64,000 nt of DNA from positions 1-64,000 of IMG/VR virus record IMGVR_UViG_3300025711_000007. One strand, written 5' to 3'. Shown here in pieces: positions 6,484-14,015 of the stretch. A program made the translations under genes and the position numbers. The notes below the pieces were generated by a model that was given only the letters and a program-made list of their open reading frames with translations, was not told the DNA's origin and did no database searches. Origin of the DNA: a virus. Positions within the stretch are counted from its first letter, which is position 1. Each line of letters opens with the position of its first letter.

Positions 6484-6766
6484 CGCCGCCGCCGGCGGCG
6501 AAGAAGACCTTGATCCTCATGTCCGCGCCGAGCTCGACTCGGTCCAACACGAGGCCGTCCGGGAGGACGTACTTCCCGGCGCGGACGGCCTCGTCGAGCT
6601 CGCTGCGCAGCACGCCCTCGGCTTCCGCTACCAGGGTCGGGGTCATGGTCCGACCGACGAAGCTACCGAGGGCGCGGTGGCAGACGTCGTCCAGCGCGCG
6701 CTGACGGTCGTCCGCGTCGACCAGCGCGCGCTGTAAGAGATCGGGCGGACGCGGCGCGTCAGCCAC
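6470..6766 (-). CDS. Hypothetical protein
   Basis: 98 aa. The order LLQRALVDADDRQRALDDVC, then FVGRTMTPTLVAEAEGVLRS, then a short beta C-terminus resembles small phage proteins with a FVG--NTP-T pattern, including tail-accessory proteins, but this is weak. Its start overlaps the end of the upstream gene by 8 nt. Confidence 0.55.
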   Translation of the reverse strand: MADAPRPPDLLQRALVDADDRQRALDDVCHRALGSFVGRTMTPTLVAEAEGVLRSELDEAVRAGKYVLPDGLVLDRVELGADMRIKVFFAAGGGVKTN

Positions 6767-7103
6767 CCTTCGCGATCTTGTTGAGGGCCTTCACGTCGAC
6801 CGGCTGCGCGCTCCGCCGCGCGAACCGCTTCAGCTCGACGCCTTGCTTGCGGAGGCGGCTGGCGATCGCGGTCGCCGACACCGCCTTGATGTCGAGCGCC
6901 TCGGCAACCTCGGTCACCGAGTCGGACGATGTCCACGTCCGGGTGAACTCCTCGTAGTCGATCGCGGCCCGCCGCTTCTTGGTCTGACCGTCGGTGTCGC
7001 CGTCAACCAACGCATCGTCGTCGCCGCTGGAAACCTCGTTGTTGTCCCGGTCGACGGTTGCTACCTTCTTGCTCATCTTCTTCGATTTCGTCTTCTTCTT
7101 CAT
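6759..7103 (-). CDS. Lysine-rich HTH protein, paralogue of 2984-3544
   Basis: 114 aa. Starts with a basic stretch (MKKKTKSKKMSKK), then an acidic linker, then an HTH-like block TWTSSDSVTEVAEALDIKAV followed by ATAIASRLRKQGVELKRF. This aligns by eye with the HTH of 2984-3544. ATG 7103 chosen for AGAGGG 4 nt upstream. Likely DNA-binding. Confidence 0.65.
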   Translation of the reverse strand: MKKKTKSKKMSKKVATVDRDNNEVSSGDDDALVDGDTDGQTKKRRAAIDYEEFTRTWTSSDSVTEVAEALDIKAVSATAIASRLRKQGVELKRFARRSAQPVDVKALNKIAKGG

Positions 7104-7198
7104 TCGGCCCTCTTGTTGCTGAAAGAATTCGTTTACATTAGTACCTGAATCGTGCCTACGAGTCCAGCGTGCAGAAAGATCAAAACGAGGTGAAGAAC

Positions 7199-8080
7199 AT
7201 GGCCCACGTCCCGCCCGTCCACAGTACCGACAACGGAACACCGTATCTGAAAGACCCAGGCGTAGCGCTCGTCGCGATGCCTCAGTTCTTCCCGATGGAA
7301 GTTACACAATTCGTCAATAGTTTCGACGACGTGTTCGACGCCGCCGACTATGAGAATGACTGGTACGAGAACTTGGCCGATCTCAACCTCAAGCTTGACG
7401 ACGGCGCGGCGCTGTGCAAGTTCGCCGGTCAGACCTGCTACCTCAGCTTCGGCGAGAAGCGCACGCGCAACGACCCGGATAGCGCGAAGAGGTACTTCGA
7501 CAACATCAAGTCGAGCGGTCACGGGAGCGTCTTGGAGCACGCATACTACTCGATGGTCGTGTGGGGGGTCGACCGCGCGTTCTCGCACGAGATGGTCCGC
7601 CACCGCGCCGGGTGGGCGTACTCGCAGCTCAGCCAGCGTTACGTCGACGGTAAGACGCTCCGATTCGTTGAACGCCCCGAGTACCAGGACGACGCCGCGC
7701 TGCACGCGTCGTTCGAGCGCTGGATCGACGTCGCGAAGGAGGAGTACGACGCCCGAGCACGGCTCCTGTCGCAGAAGATGACCGACCAGCTCAAGAAGAT
7801 GCCGGCGACCGAGCGTCGCAAAGCCGTCAACCAGGCGGCGCGGAACTGTCTCCCGAACGAGACCGAGACCGCTGTCGTGCTCACCGGCAACGCCCGCGCG
7901 TGGAGACATTTCTTAGAGATGCGCGGCAGCATGCACGCAGATTTACCGATCGCGAAAGTCGCGATGCATGCGTACGAGATTTTGAAAACGGCGTCACCGA
8001 TATTGTTCGACGACTATAAGCGCGAAAAGAACGATGACGGAACCAGAGAGTATCTGAGTACGCCGTACAAGAAGGTGTGA
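7199..8080 (+). CDS. thyX: Flavin-dependent thymidylate synthase ThyX
   Basis: 293 aa. Makes dTMP from dUMP with FAD, methylenetetrahydrofolate and NADPH. The ThyX signature RHRAGWAYSQLSQRY (about residues 134-148) matches RHR-X7-S-R. SGHGSVLEH upstream and NARAWRHFLEMRGSMHADLP near the C-terminus are also typical. ATG 7199 has GAGGTG 6 nt upstream. GTG 7169 in the same frame has a -10-like TACGAG 6 nt before it and could be an alternative leaderless start. Works with the dCTP deaminase at 14012. Confidence 0.92.
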   Translation: MAHVPPVHSTDNGTPYLKDPGVALVAMPQFFPMEVTQFVNSFDDVFDAADYENDWYENLADLNLKLDDGAALCKFAGQTCYLSFGEKRTRNDPDSAKRYFDNIKSSGHGSVLEHAYYSMVVWGVDRAFSHEMVRHRAGWAYSQLSQRYVDGKTLRFVERPEYQDDAALHASFERWIDVAKEEYDARARLLSQKMTDQLKKMPATERRKAVNQAARNCLPNETETAVVLTGNARAWRHFLEMRGSMHADLPIAKVAMHAYEILKTASPILFDDYKREKNDDGTREYLSTPYKKV

Positions 8081-8129
8081 CCTTGCCTTACTGTACGCGA
8101 GCATGCTAAGTCGAGCTTGAGAGGCGAAG

Positions 8130-8363
8130 ATGTCGAAGCATGAGACGACGCGAAACGTATGCCCCAACTGTCAGGAGATGAGTGTCCGAGTCACTCGGTG
8201 TGAGAACTCGCCGTGCGAGTTCTCGGTCGCGTCGTGCGCGACGTGTGACCGCGAGCAAGCCGTCAGGCAGTTCGTAGCTGACCATCAGAAGGACTGCGCT
8301 CACGGACCGGCCGCGATCCCGGAGATCCGCTCAACGTTCGTCGCCCCGCGCAGGGCGGCCTGA
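8130..8363 (+). CDS. Small zinc-ribbon-like protein
   Basis: 77 aa with CPNC, C..SPC and CATC groups (residues 12-42), consistent with zinc binding. Function unknown. GAGGCG lies 3-8 nt upstream of the ATG. Its stop is 6 nt from that of the convergent holin-like gene. Confidence 0.6.
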   Translation: MSKHETTRNVCPNCQEMSVRVTRCENSPCEFSVASCATCDREQAVRQFVADHQKDCAHGPAAIPEIRSTFVAPRRAA

Positions 8364-8369
8364 ACTAGG

Positions 8370-8990
8370 CTACCTGCGAGACTTGCGCGCTGCGATGACC
8401 TCGCGAGCGCGCTGCGATAGTGTGTCGACCGGGACCATGGTCTGCCGCATGCGCGTCTCCGCAGCGGGCGACGGCTCGGACGAAGCCACAGCCTGCAGGG
8501 CGCAGTCGAGCAGGTCCGGCGCGGCGCGCAGGGCGATGTCCTCGACCCGCTTGACGTAGTCCGGCTGAGAGAGCGCCGTCGCGACGTCGCCCAGCACACC
8601 GCTGTCCAGGATGCACTGGCCGGCGCGCAGCGTGACCTGACCGACGCGCGCGCAGGACGCCGCCGCGACGAGCAGGCCGATGACCGCCACGGTGGCCATC
8701 GCGCCGACCCGCGCGAACCCGGACTCAGAATTCCTCTCAGGAGCGGGAGCGACGCGCGCCACCATCTTGGCGTGGACCATCATGGCGGTGGTCTGCTCGA
8801 TCCTCGCCTTCTCCTTCCCGTTGTCCGCCCACCCCTGGGCCCCGATGTAGACCAGGAGCGGGGCGATGACGGTGAGGATCGTCTCCGTGTTGACCGACCA
8901 CCCGAAGTGGGCGGCGACCGATCCAGCGCAGGCGAGCAGCGCGACGATGAACTTCTTGCTCAGCAGCAGGTCTTTGACGACGTTAGGCAT
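8370..8990 (-). CDS. Holin-like membrane protein with lipobox-like third segment
   Basis: 206 aa. Residues 9-52 carry two hydrophobic segments with a short turn (KKFIVALLACAGSVAAHFGW and ILTVIAPLLVYIGAQGWADN), as in two-TM holins. A third hydrophobic segment near 100-118 ends in LLVAAASC, resembling a lipobox. The C-terminal 90 residues are helical and may be periplasmic. It sits next to the M23 endolysin, so a role in lysis is inferred. The promoter is at 8991-9027. Confidence 0.55.
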   Translation of the reverse strand: MPNVVKDLLLSKKFIVALLACAGSVAAHFGWSVNTETILTVIAPLLVYIGAQGWADNGKEKARIEQTTAMMVHAKMVARVAPAPERNSESGFARVGAMATVAVIGLLVAAASCARVGQVTLRAGQCILDSGVLGDVATALSQPDYVKRVEDIALRAAPDLLDCALQAVASSEPSPAAETRMRQTMVPVDTLSQRAREVIAARKSRR

Positions 8991-9027
8991 GCCGACGACG
9001 ATGCGCTGATTGTGATCGGTCCGTCAA
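8991..9027 (-). promoter_or_regulatory. Leaderless minus-strand promoter
   Basis: On the minus strand: -35 TTGACG (9027-9022), 18-nt spacer, -10 CATCGT (9003-8998), 7 nt to ATG 8990. It overlaps the plus-strand promoter at 9010-9038, so the two cannot fire together. Confidence 0.5.
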
Positions 9028-9045
9028 GTAGGTAACTTGTACCTG
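9010..9045 (+). promoter_or_regulatory. Leaderless promoter overlapping a divergent one
   Basis: -35 TTGTGA (9010-9015), 17-nt spacer, -10 TAACTT (9033-9038), 7 nt to ATG 9046. Confidence 0.5.
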
Positions 9046-9357
9046 ATGAGTGACGGAACACATAACAAGCGGGAAGTGGTCAGAGGTTACTTCGGCTACG
9101 CGTACAGGAGCAACAACGGCAACGTAGTGATAGACCGACATCGATCTGATCAAGAACACCTGCTGTCACCTCAGACGAACGACACACAACCGCTTTACAA
9201 CTGCAGAACGTACTTGAACGACGTGCTGCCTAATGACTGGATGGACAAGTTCGGATTGTTCATCGTCAGCCACGTGATCAACTCGGAAGGTGATGTGACC
9301 GCCGTCCAGATCATGTTCACGCCGCACGAACCGTCCGTGGTAGTGCAGTCACCGTAG
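9046..9357 (+). CDS. Hypothetical protein of lower G+C
   Basis: 103 aa, unrecognised. Composition is clearly lower in G+C than its neighbours, which suggests a recent arrival. ATG 9046 is set by the -10 box. A TTG three codons upstream lies inside the promoter. The 3' end overlaps the convergent endolysin gene by 9 nt. Confidence 0.6.
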   Translation: MSDGTHNKREVVRGYFGYAYRSNNGNVVIDRHRSDQEHLLSPQTNDTQPLYNCRTYLNDVLPNDWMDKFGLFIVSHVINSEGDVTAVQIMFTPHEPSVVVQSP

Positions 9358-10011
9358 CAGGTACGGGACGGGGTCCACCGGAGCGTAGCGGTCGACCGGG
9401 GAGACCTCGAAGTGCAGGTGCCGGCCGTCGTTGTCGGCCGGGTTGTCGCCGACCAGGCCGAGGGGCGCGCCCGCGTCCACGCGGTCTCCCGTGCTCACGC
9501 GGAGATCGAGCAGGTGGAAGTACCCGCTCCTCCACCCGTTGCCATGGTCGACCCAGACGCGGTGCCCAGTCGGGCTGTCGCTGGCGAGCTGGACCCGCCC
9601 CGGCGCGGCGGCGATCGCGAGCACGCCGAACGGGACCACCCACTTCGGGAGACCCGCCGACGTCTTCCCGGCGGCGCCGTGGTCGCCCACGAAGTCGGGC
9701 AGGTCCCCCGGAGCCCACGGGTAGAACCAGTCGCACCCGTCGTGGTTCTGCCGGTCCGGGGGCCGGAACGAGCTCGTGATGACCGGCATGCGCCCGTCCG
9801 CCAGCACAGGTAGCGGGGGCCGCATGAACGGCGTCGGGTGCATGGCCTCCGCGATGGTCGCGACGGTCCGGGGGCCCGCCATCCCGTCCGGCTCGAGGGG
9901 CGGGGTCGTCGCGTGGTGGGTCTGCCAGAACCGCACGAGCTCGGTGACGTGGCCGATCGTGAGCTTCCCGCTGGTCAACTGAGCCGCGTTGTAGTCGTCT
10001 TCTCTCGTCAT
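9349..10011 (-). CDS. Endolysin, peptidase M23 with N-terminal cell-wall-binding-like domain
   Basis: 220 aa. Cuts peptide cross-links of peptidoglycan for lysis. The N-terminal part (about 15-56) has a peptidoglycan-binding-like LDGMAGPRTV-type block (EPDGMAGPRTVATI). The M23 zinc site is visible as H90-x3-D94 (NHDGCDW) and H198-L-H200 (RHLHFEV), with YFHL at 164-167 between. No signal peptide, so release depends on the neighbouring holin-like protein. Confidence 0.85.
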   Translation of the reverse strand: MTREDDYNAAQLTSGKLTIGHVTELVRFWQTHHATTPPLEPDGMAGPRTVATIAEAMHPTPFMRPPLPVLADGRMPVITSSFRPPDRQNHDGCDWFYPWAPGDLPDFVGDHGAAGKTSAGLPKWVVPFGVLAIAAAPGRVQLASDSPTGHRVWVDHGNGWRSGYFHLLDLRVSTGDRVDAGAPLGLVGDNPADNDGRHLHFEVSPVDRYAPVDPVPYLLR

Positions 10012-10335
10012 CTCATCTCCTGGGGTATTTTCTATGGTTGGGGGTATACTCTATGAGAGCCGGACTGCTCGTCGGCTTGCCTGCTGTCAAGCTACACGAT
10101 CTCGTCGATTTCTAGAGCGCTGTTCTCCGTCGGTGAGCGTATGGTGTACCGTGTACACTATCGGATCCGATCGTTGACGAACCGCCTACGATCCGTGTAC
10201 GAAGCGTAAGCGGGCCGGATCGAACCGCACCTGGTTGGTCGGTCGCGGCGGTGGCGTCGTCGAGGTCTCGGGTCTGTCGGGGCGGCCCGGTCCCGGCGGG
10301 CTCCCCTGGGGTCGACTCCGTTAACCCTGGTGGTC
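10012..10335. other. Long intergenic region with GGGTAT repeats and a promoter
   Basis: Non-coding. It holds two plus-strand GGGTATNYTCT elements (10023-10033, 10042-10052) and CTCGTCGATTT (10101-10111), both shared with the 1-499 region. Also present: GTGTACC/GTGTACAC near 10144-10158, a CGGATCCG palindrome near 10162-10169, and a TTGACG-18-TACGAA promoter. Confidence 0.6.
10174..10203 (+). promoter_or_regulatory. Promoter of the 10.3-10.9 kb genes
   Basis: -35 TTGACG (10174-10179), 18-nt spacer, -10 TACGAA (10198-10203). It would give an untranslated leader of about 125 nt before ATG 10336. Confidence 0.5.
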
Positions 10336-10542
10336 ATGGTGTGGAGAGCTCCGCCCGGAGGTCGGCGACCGCTCGGTCCTCGGTCGGTCAGCGCCGTCGG
10401 GGCGACCTTCGCCTGCCCCGCCTGCGGGTGCCTCGCCCGCGAGGGTCGGGGCCACGTCCGGTTCGCCGTCGCCCGCCTGCCCGTCGGTTCCGGGTCGGTC
10501 GACGTGTTCTGGCGCCCGGCGTGCCCCTGGTCGGCGTGGTAG
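10336..10542 (+). CDS. Small possible zinc-finger protein
   Basis: 68 aa. A CPACGC group near residue 28 and a later single Cys suggest a small metal site. Arg/Pro-rich start. No good ribosome binding site. Composition fits coding only moderately, so it may be spurious. Confidence 0.4.
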   Translation: MVWRAPPGGRRPLGPRSVSAVGATFACPACGCLAREGRGHVRFAVARLPVGSGSVDVFWRPACPWSAW

Positions 10543-10568
10543 AGCTCGCGCAGGAGGCTGCGAAGGAC

Positions 10569-10880
10569 ATGAGCGATGCGAAGACGAGCGAGACGGCGGT
10601 GCTGGGCGCGGCGGACCCCGAGAAGGTCTTGACCGAGGCGGACGACCTGACCGAGGAGGAGGTCGCGGAGGAGCCGTTGCTGCAGCTGTTCCGGTACCGG
10701 CACCTGCCGCCCGGGTCGCTGCGGGAGACCTCGCGGATGTTCTGCCAGCTGGCGCGGCGGGTCGCGCGGCTGCCGCGGAACCCCGAGCGCGCGGCCAGCC
10801 TGCGCAAGCTGCGCGAGGCCAAGGACTGCGCGGTGACGTCCCTGCTGTGGGCGGCTCCGCCGGCGCGCGGCGGGGCTTGA
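10569..10880 (+). CDS. Conserved-type phage protein (LFRYRHLPPG family)
   Basis: 103 aa. An acidic N-terminus is followed by LLQLFRYRHLPPGSLRETSR, then RLPRNPERAASLRKLREAKDCAV. This pattern is familiar from small phage proteins of unknown function that carry a Phe-Arg-Tyr-x-His-Leu block. AGGAGG lies 12 nt before ATG 10569. The frame is open far upstream but that part is low-complexity. Confidence 0.7.
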   Translation: MSDAKTSETAVLGAADPEKVLTEADDLTEEEVAEEPLLQLFRYRHLPPGSLRETSRMFCQLARRVARLPRNPERAASLRKLREAKDCAVTSLLWAAPPARGGA

Positions 10881-10914
10881 CACCTGCCAGCAGGGCGTGG
10901 TGGACTGCTGGCAG
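10877..10914 (+). promoter_or_regulatory. Leaderless promoter inside a 10-bp inverted repeat
   Basis: -35 TTGACA (10877-10882), 18-nt spacer, -10 TGGACT (10901-10906), 8 nt to ATG 10915. CTGCCAGCAG (10884-10893) and CTGCTGGCAG (10905-10914) are perfect inverted arms flanking the -10. This may be an operator or a 5' hairpin. Confidence 0.65.
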
Positions 10915-12945
10915 ATGAGAGACGACGAGGACACGGTCAGGGACGAGGACGCGCTGGCGCTCTGCGGGGACGACGCGGCGGCCTGGGCCAGGGAGTTTGC
11001 GAGGGTCGCCGGCCGGCTGCCGGCGGGCGCGGTCGACGAGGACTTCGTCCGCGGCTGGTTCGCGAACGCGATCGAGCGCGCCTGCGACGCCCGGGCGCTC
11101 CGAGACGCCGCTCGGCAGGAGGCGGTCTCGGAGCGCGACCCCGGGCGGTGGGTCAAGTTCCCCGCCGGGTGGCTGGAGCAGCCGGGTAACAGCAGGCGGG
11201 TCGACCTCCTCGTGCTGGAGGCGCGCGGCGAGGTCCCGCTGCGGCGGTCAGCGGCGACTGCGTTCCCAGACCTCGCCGCCGCGGCGGAGGTCGCCGACCA
11301 GGCGGTCGCCGAGGCGCTCTGGCCTGGGGCGGGCTCGCCGGCGGGCGGCAGGTTCACCCGGCGCGGCGACGGCGCGGTCGTCGCCGCGGTCCAGTGGACG
11401 GACGACAACTGGCGCGAGGTCAAGTCCTGGATGGAGGCGCGCGGCCTCCGAGGAGCGCTCCAGCGGAGCGGCGACGACGGCCGCGAGGTGCGGTTCACCA
11501 GCAGGGACGGCAAGCTCAGCCTGGGGTGCATGCCCGGCGGCTGGTTCGTCGAGGGGTCCACGGTCGCCGCGCTGTCGCGCGAGCGGTTCGAGCAGCTGTA
11601 CGAGCCGGCGCGGGGCGCGGCGGAGGCCGAGGCGACGAGCGTCGCGGACCTCCGCCGCGCCATCGGCGGCGTCCCGCCCGGCGGCGCGAGCGGCGGCGCT
11701 CCGGGGTGGCTGGTTCGGCTGCACCGGGCCGCCTGCGCGGTGGCCGGGGTCGAGGTCCGCGACTCGGTCGAGCCGACCGCGGCTCCAGCTGGGCAGCTGT
11801 TCGTCGAGAAGAAGCCGAGGCCAACCGTCAGCGCGGTGCGCTGGACGGGTGACAACAAGGACGAGGTCAAGTCGTGGCTGAGCGCTCGGGCAACCGAGGT
11901 TCGGATTGACCGGGACCGCAAGGGGTGCGGTCTGGTGATCTTCGCCGACGAGGACGGCTCCGTCATCCGGCACTCCGCGCCGGGGTGGCTCGTCGAGGAC
12001 AAGCTCGGCCTCGTCCACTCGATGACCGACAAGAAGTTCAACCTCCTGTACGAGCCCGCGCCGGCGCCCGTCGACGTCGACGCGCCGCTGTCGGGGTTGA
12101 GAGCTAGCCTGCGCGACGATCTCCGCCGCGCCTCGGAGCTCGCCCAGTGGCGAGCGTGGGCGCGCGTCGTGCTCACCCGCACCCCAGCGTCGCCTCAGCC
12201 GGGCGTCTCGCTGGACGGCGTCTCGGACCGCGACCTGCGGTGGAAGATCGCGCAGGCCATCACGGCGTCGTGGGCGCCGAGCGCGCCGCCGAAGATGACG
12301 AGCGAGCAGTTCGACCAGGCGTACGAGAGCGCCGAGCGCGCCGCGGGGCCTGCGGTGACCGGCGCGTGGTGCGTGCACCGCTGCGCCGAGGCTCCGGCCG
12401 ACCGCGCGTGCGGGATCGTCGAGGTTGTTGGAGATGAGCTCTGGATCGTCTCGGACACCAACCGCGACGAGTGCCAGCACGGCATGCGCCTCTCCGACGC
12501 GGAGCACATCGCCGCGCTCCACAACGCGAGCCTCACCCCGCGGCAGGCGAGGGTGCTCGACGCCAGCGACTTCGTGGTCGAGGCGTGCGCCAGGGTCGCT
12601 ACCGACGTCTACGCCGCGGGGATCGGCGACGTCCGGACGCCGTCGTGGGACGCGGCGACCCACCCGGTCAGGGAGACCGCGCGCGCGTCGGTGCGGGCCG
12701 TGTTCGACGGGACCACCCCGGAGCAGTGGCACGCGAGGTGGAAGGCGGAGAAGGAGGCCGACGGGTGGACCTACGGTCCGGAGAGGGACGACGAGGGGAA
12801 ACAGCACCCGAACCTCCGGCCGTACGGTGAGCTGCCGGAGGCGCAGCGCGCGCTCGACCACCTGTTCGCCGTCGCCGTCCGCGCGACCCGCCGAGTCGTC
12901 GAGGAGGCCACCTACCCTCTGCTCGTCGTCCGAGGTCGGTCGTGA
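10915..12945 (+). CDS. Large cytoplasmic protein with tandem YEP-type phage domains
   Basis: 676 aa. Two diverged copies of a small domain common in phage proteins are visible: about residues 157-230 (AAVQWTDDN...VKSWM...PGGWFVEG...YEPA) and 306-381 (AVRWTGDN...VKSWL...PGWLVED...YEPA). The N-terminal 150, the spacer and the C-terminal 290 residues are unrecognised. The C-terminal part contains helical TPEQWHARWKAEKEADGW and DHLFAVAVRATRRVVEE. ATG set by the promoter. Its stop overlaps the next start (GTGA). Function unknown. Confidence 0.6.
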   Translation: MRDDEDTVRDEDALALCGDDAAAWAREFARVAGRLPAGAVDEDFVRGWFANAIERACDARALRDAARQEAVSERDPGRWVKFPAGWLEQPGNSRRVDLLVLEARGEVPLRRSAATAFPDLAAAAEVADQAVAEALWPGAGSPAGGRFTRRGDGAVVAAVQWTDDNWREVKSWMEARGLRGALQRSGDDGREVRFTSRDGKLSLGCMPGGWFVEGSTVAALSRERFEQLYEPARGAAEAEATSVADLRRAIGGVPPGGASGGAPGWLVRLHRAACAVAGVEVRDSVEPTAAPAGQLFVEKKPRPTVSAVRWTGDNKDEVKSWLSARATEVRIDRDRKGCGLVIFADEDGSVIRHSAPGWLVEDKLGLVHSMTDKKFNLLYEPAPAPVDVDAPLSGLRASLRDDLRRASELAQWRAWARVVLTRTPASPQPGVSLDGVSDRDLRWKIAQAITASWAPSAPPKMTSEQFDQAYESAERAAGPAVTGAWCVHRCAEAPADRACGIVEVVGDELWIVSDTNRDECQHGMRLSDAEHIAALHNASLTPRQARVLDASDFVVEACARVATDVYAAGIGDVRTPSWDAATHPVRETARASVRAVFDGTTPEQWHARWKAEKEADGWTYGPERDDEGKQHPNLRPYGELPEAQRALDHLFAVAVRATRRVVEEATYPLLVVRGRS

Positions 12946-14015
12946 CCGCGATCCCGGAGCTCGACGCCGCCCTGCTGCGCGGCGACCAGTTGTGGTACGT
13001 CGCGCACCCGGTGCACCCTACAGAGGAGAAGCTGTTCGAGGCGCGCCAGATTGGGTACGAGATCGGCTACGAGCAGACGGAAGAAGAGTACCGCCGGATG
13101 ATCGTACGCGACAACGTCGCCGGCGGGAAGGCGTGGCTCCGGTGGCTCTCCGACAGGTACCCGGCGCTGACGTTCGTCGCCCCGTGGATCGCGTCGCTGG
13201 ACGGCGGGGGCGGGGACGACCTCGACCCGGAGCGCCGCGCGCGAGGGCTGCGCGACTGCCGGGTCACAATCCGCGCGTGCGCCGGGATGGTGCTCGTCGG
13301 TGGTCGGGTGTCGGCTGGGATGCGCGACGAGATGAGCTGCGCCGCGAGCGTCGTGGACCTGACGCATCTCGGGGAGAACCCTCCGGATACCGACTCGCAG
13401 GCCGCTCTGCGGCGCTCGCCGGACAGCCCGCGCGGGAGGTTGGTGGTCGTGACCGACGACTCGGTCGAGGTCGACGGCCACCTCCTGAAGCGGGTCACCC
13501 GCGCGCGGGTGAACGTCGCCGCCGGGAAGGTGACGACGGTGGACGTCACGCTGGCGGTCCCGCGCGGCGCGGTCGTCTTCAGCGGGATGGCCGAGGTCTC
13601 CTGCGGCGCCGAGCCGCCCGCCGCGCCGGTCCCGGACCAGCCTCCGCCCGTGGATCGTCCAGATCTCGTCCCTGTGTGGGACATGGTGGTCACCGACATG
13701 GTGGTGATGCGGGACGGGGACCCGCCGAGGTACGCGACCATGCGCGCCGACCGGGCGCGCATCAACCTGGTGATCGCCGACATGCTCGTGCGGGACCGCG
13801 TCGGTCGCGAGCGCTACGGGACCCCGCTGACGGCTTACAACGGGCGTGACCACATCGTCGACCTGTACCAGGAGCTGCTCGACGCCGCCGCGTACTGCAG
13901 GGCCGCGATCGTCGAGTCTGATCGACCTCCATTGACTAAGGTCTATCAGGACACACTCGAGCATCTCGTGGTCTTGAGAGGCTTGATCGGAGCGGTGGGA
14001 GACGTCGAGAGATGA
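12942..14015 (+). CDS. DUF4406-like / nucleotide-hydrolase-like fusion protein
   Basis: 357 aa, GTG overlapping the previous stop. Residues 18-125 match a DUF4406 / nucleoside-deoxyribosyltransferase-like fold (WYVAHPVHP..., FVAPWI, LVGGRVSAGM). A middle beta segment (about 165-215) resembles a small phage domain (VEVDGHLLKRVTRARV). Residues 265-330 (VGRERYGTPLTAYNGRDHIV, DLYQELLDAAAYCR) resemble a phage dATP/dGTP diphosphohydrolase N-terminal domain. The three modules together suggest nucleotide metabolism. The assignments are by motif memory. Confidence 0.6.
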   Translation: MTAIPELDAALLRGDQLWYVAHPVHPTEEKLFEARQIGYEIGYEQTEEEYRRMIVRDNVAGGKAWLRWLSDRYPALTFVAPWIASLDGGGGDDLDPERRARGLRDCRVTIRACAGMVLVGGRVSAGMRDEMSCAASVVDLTHLGENPPDTDSQAALRRSPDSPRGRLVVVTDDSVEVDGHLLKRVTRARVNVAAGKVTTVDVTLAVPRGAVVFSGMAEVSCGAEPPAAPVPDQPPPVDRPDLVPVWDMVVTDMVVMRDGDPPRYATMRADRARINLVIADMLVRDRVGRERYGTPLTAYNGRDHIVDLYQELLDAAAYCRAAIVESDRPPLTKVYQDTLEHLVVLRGLIGAVGDVER

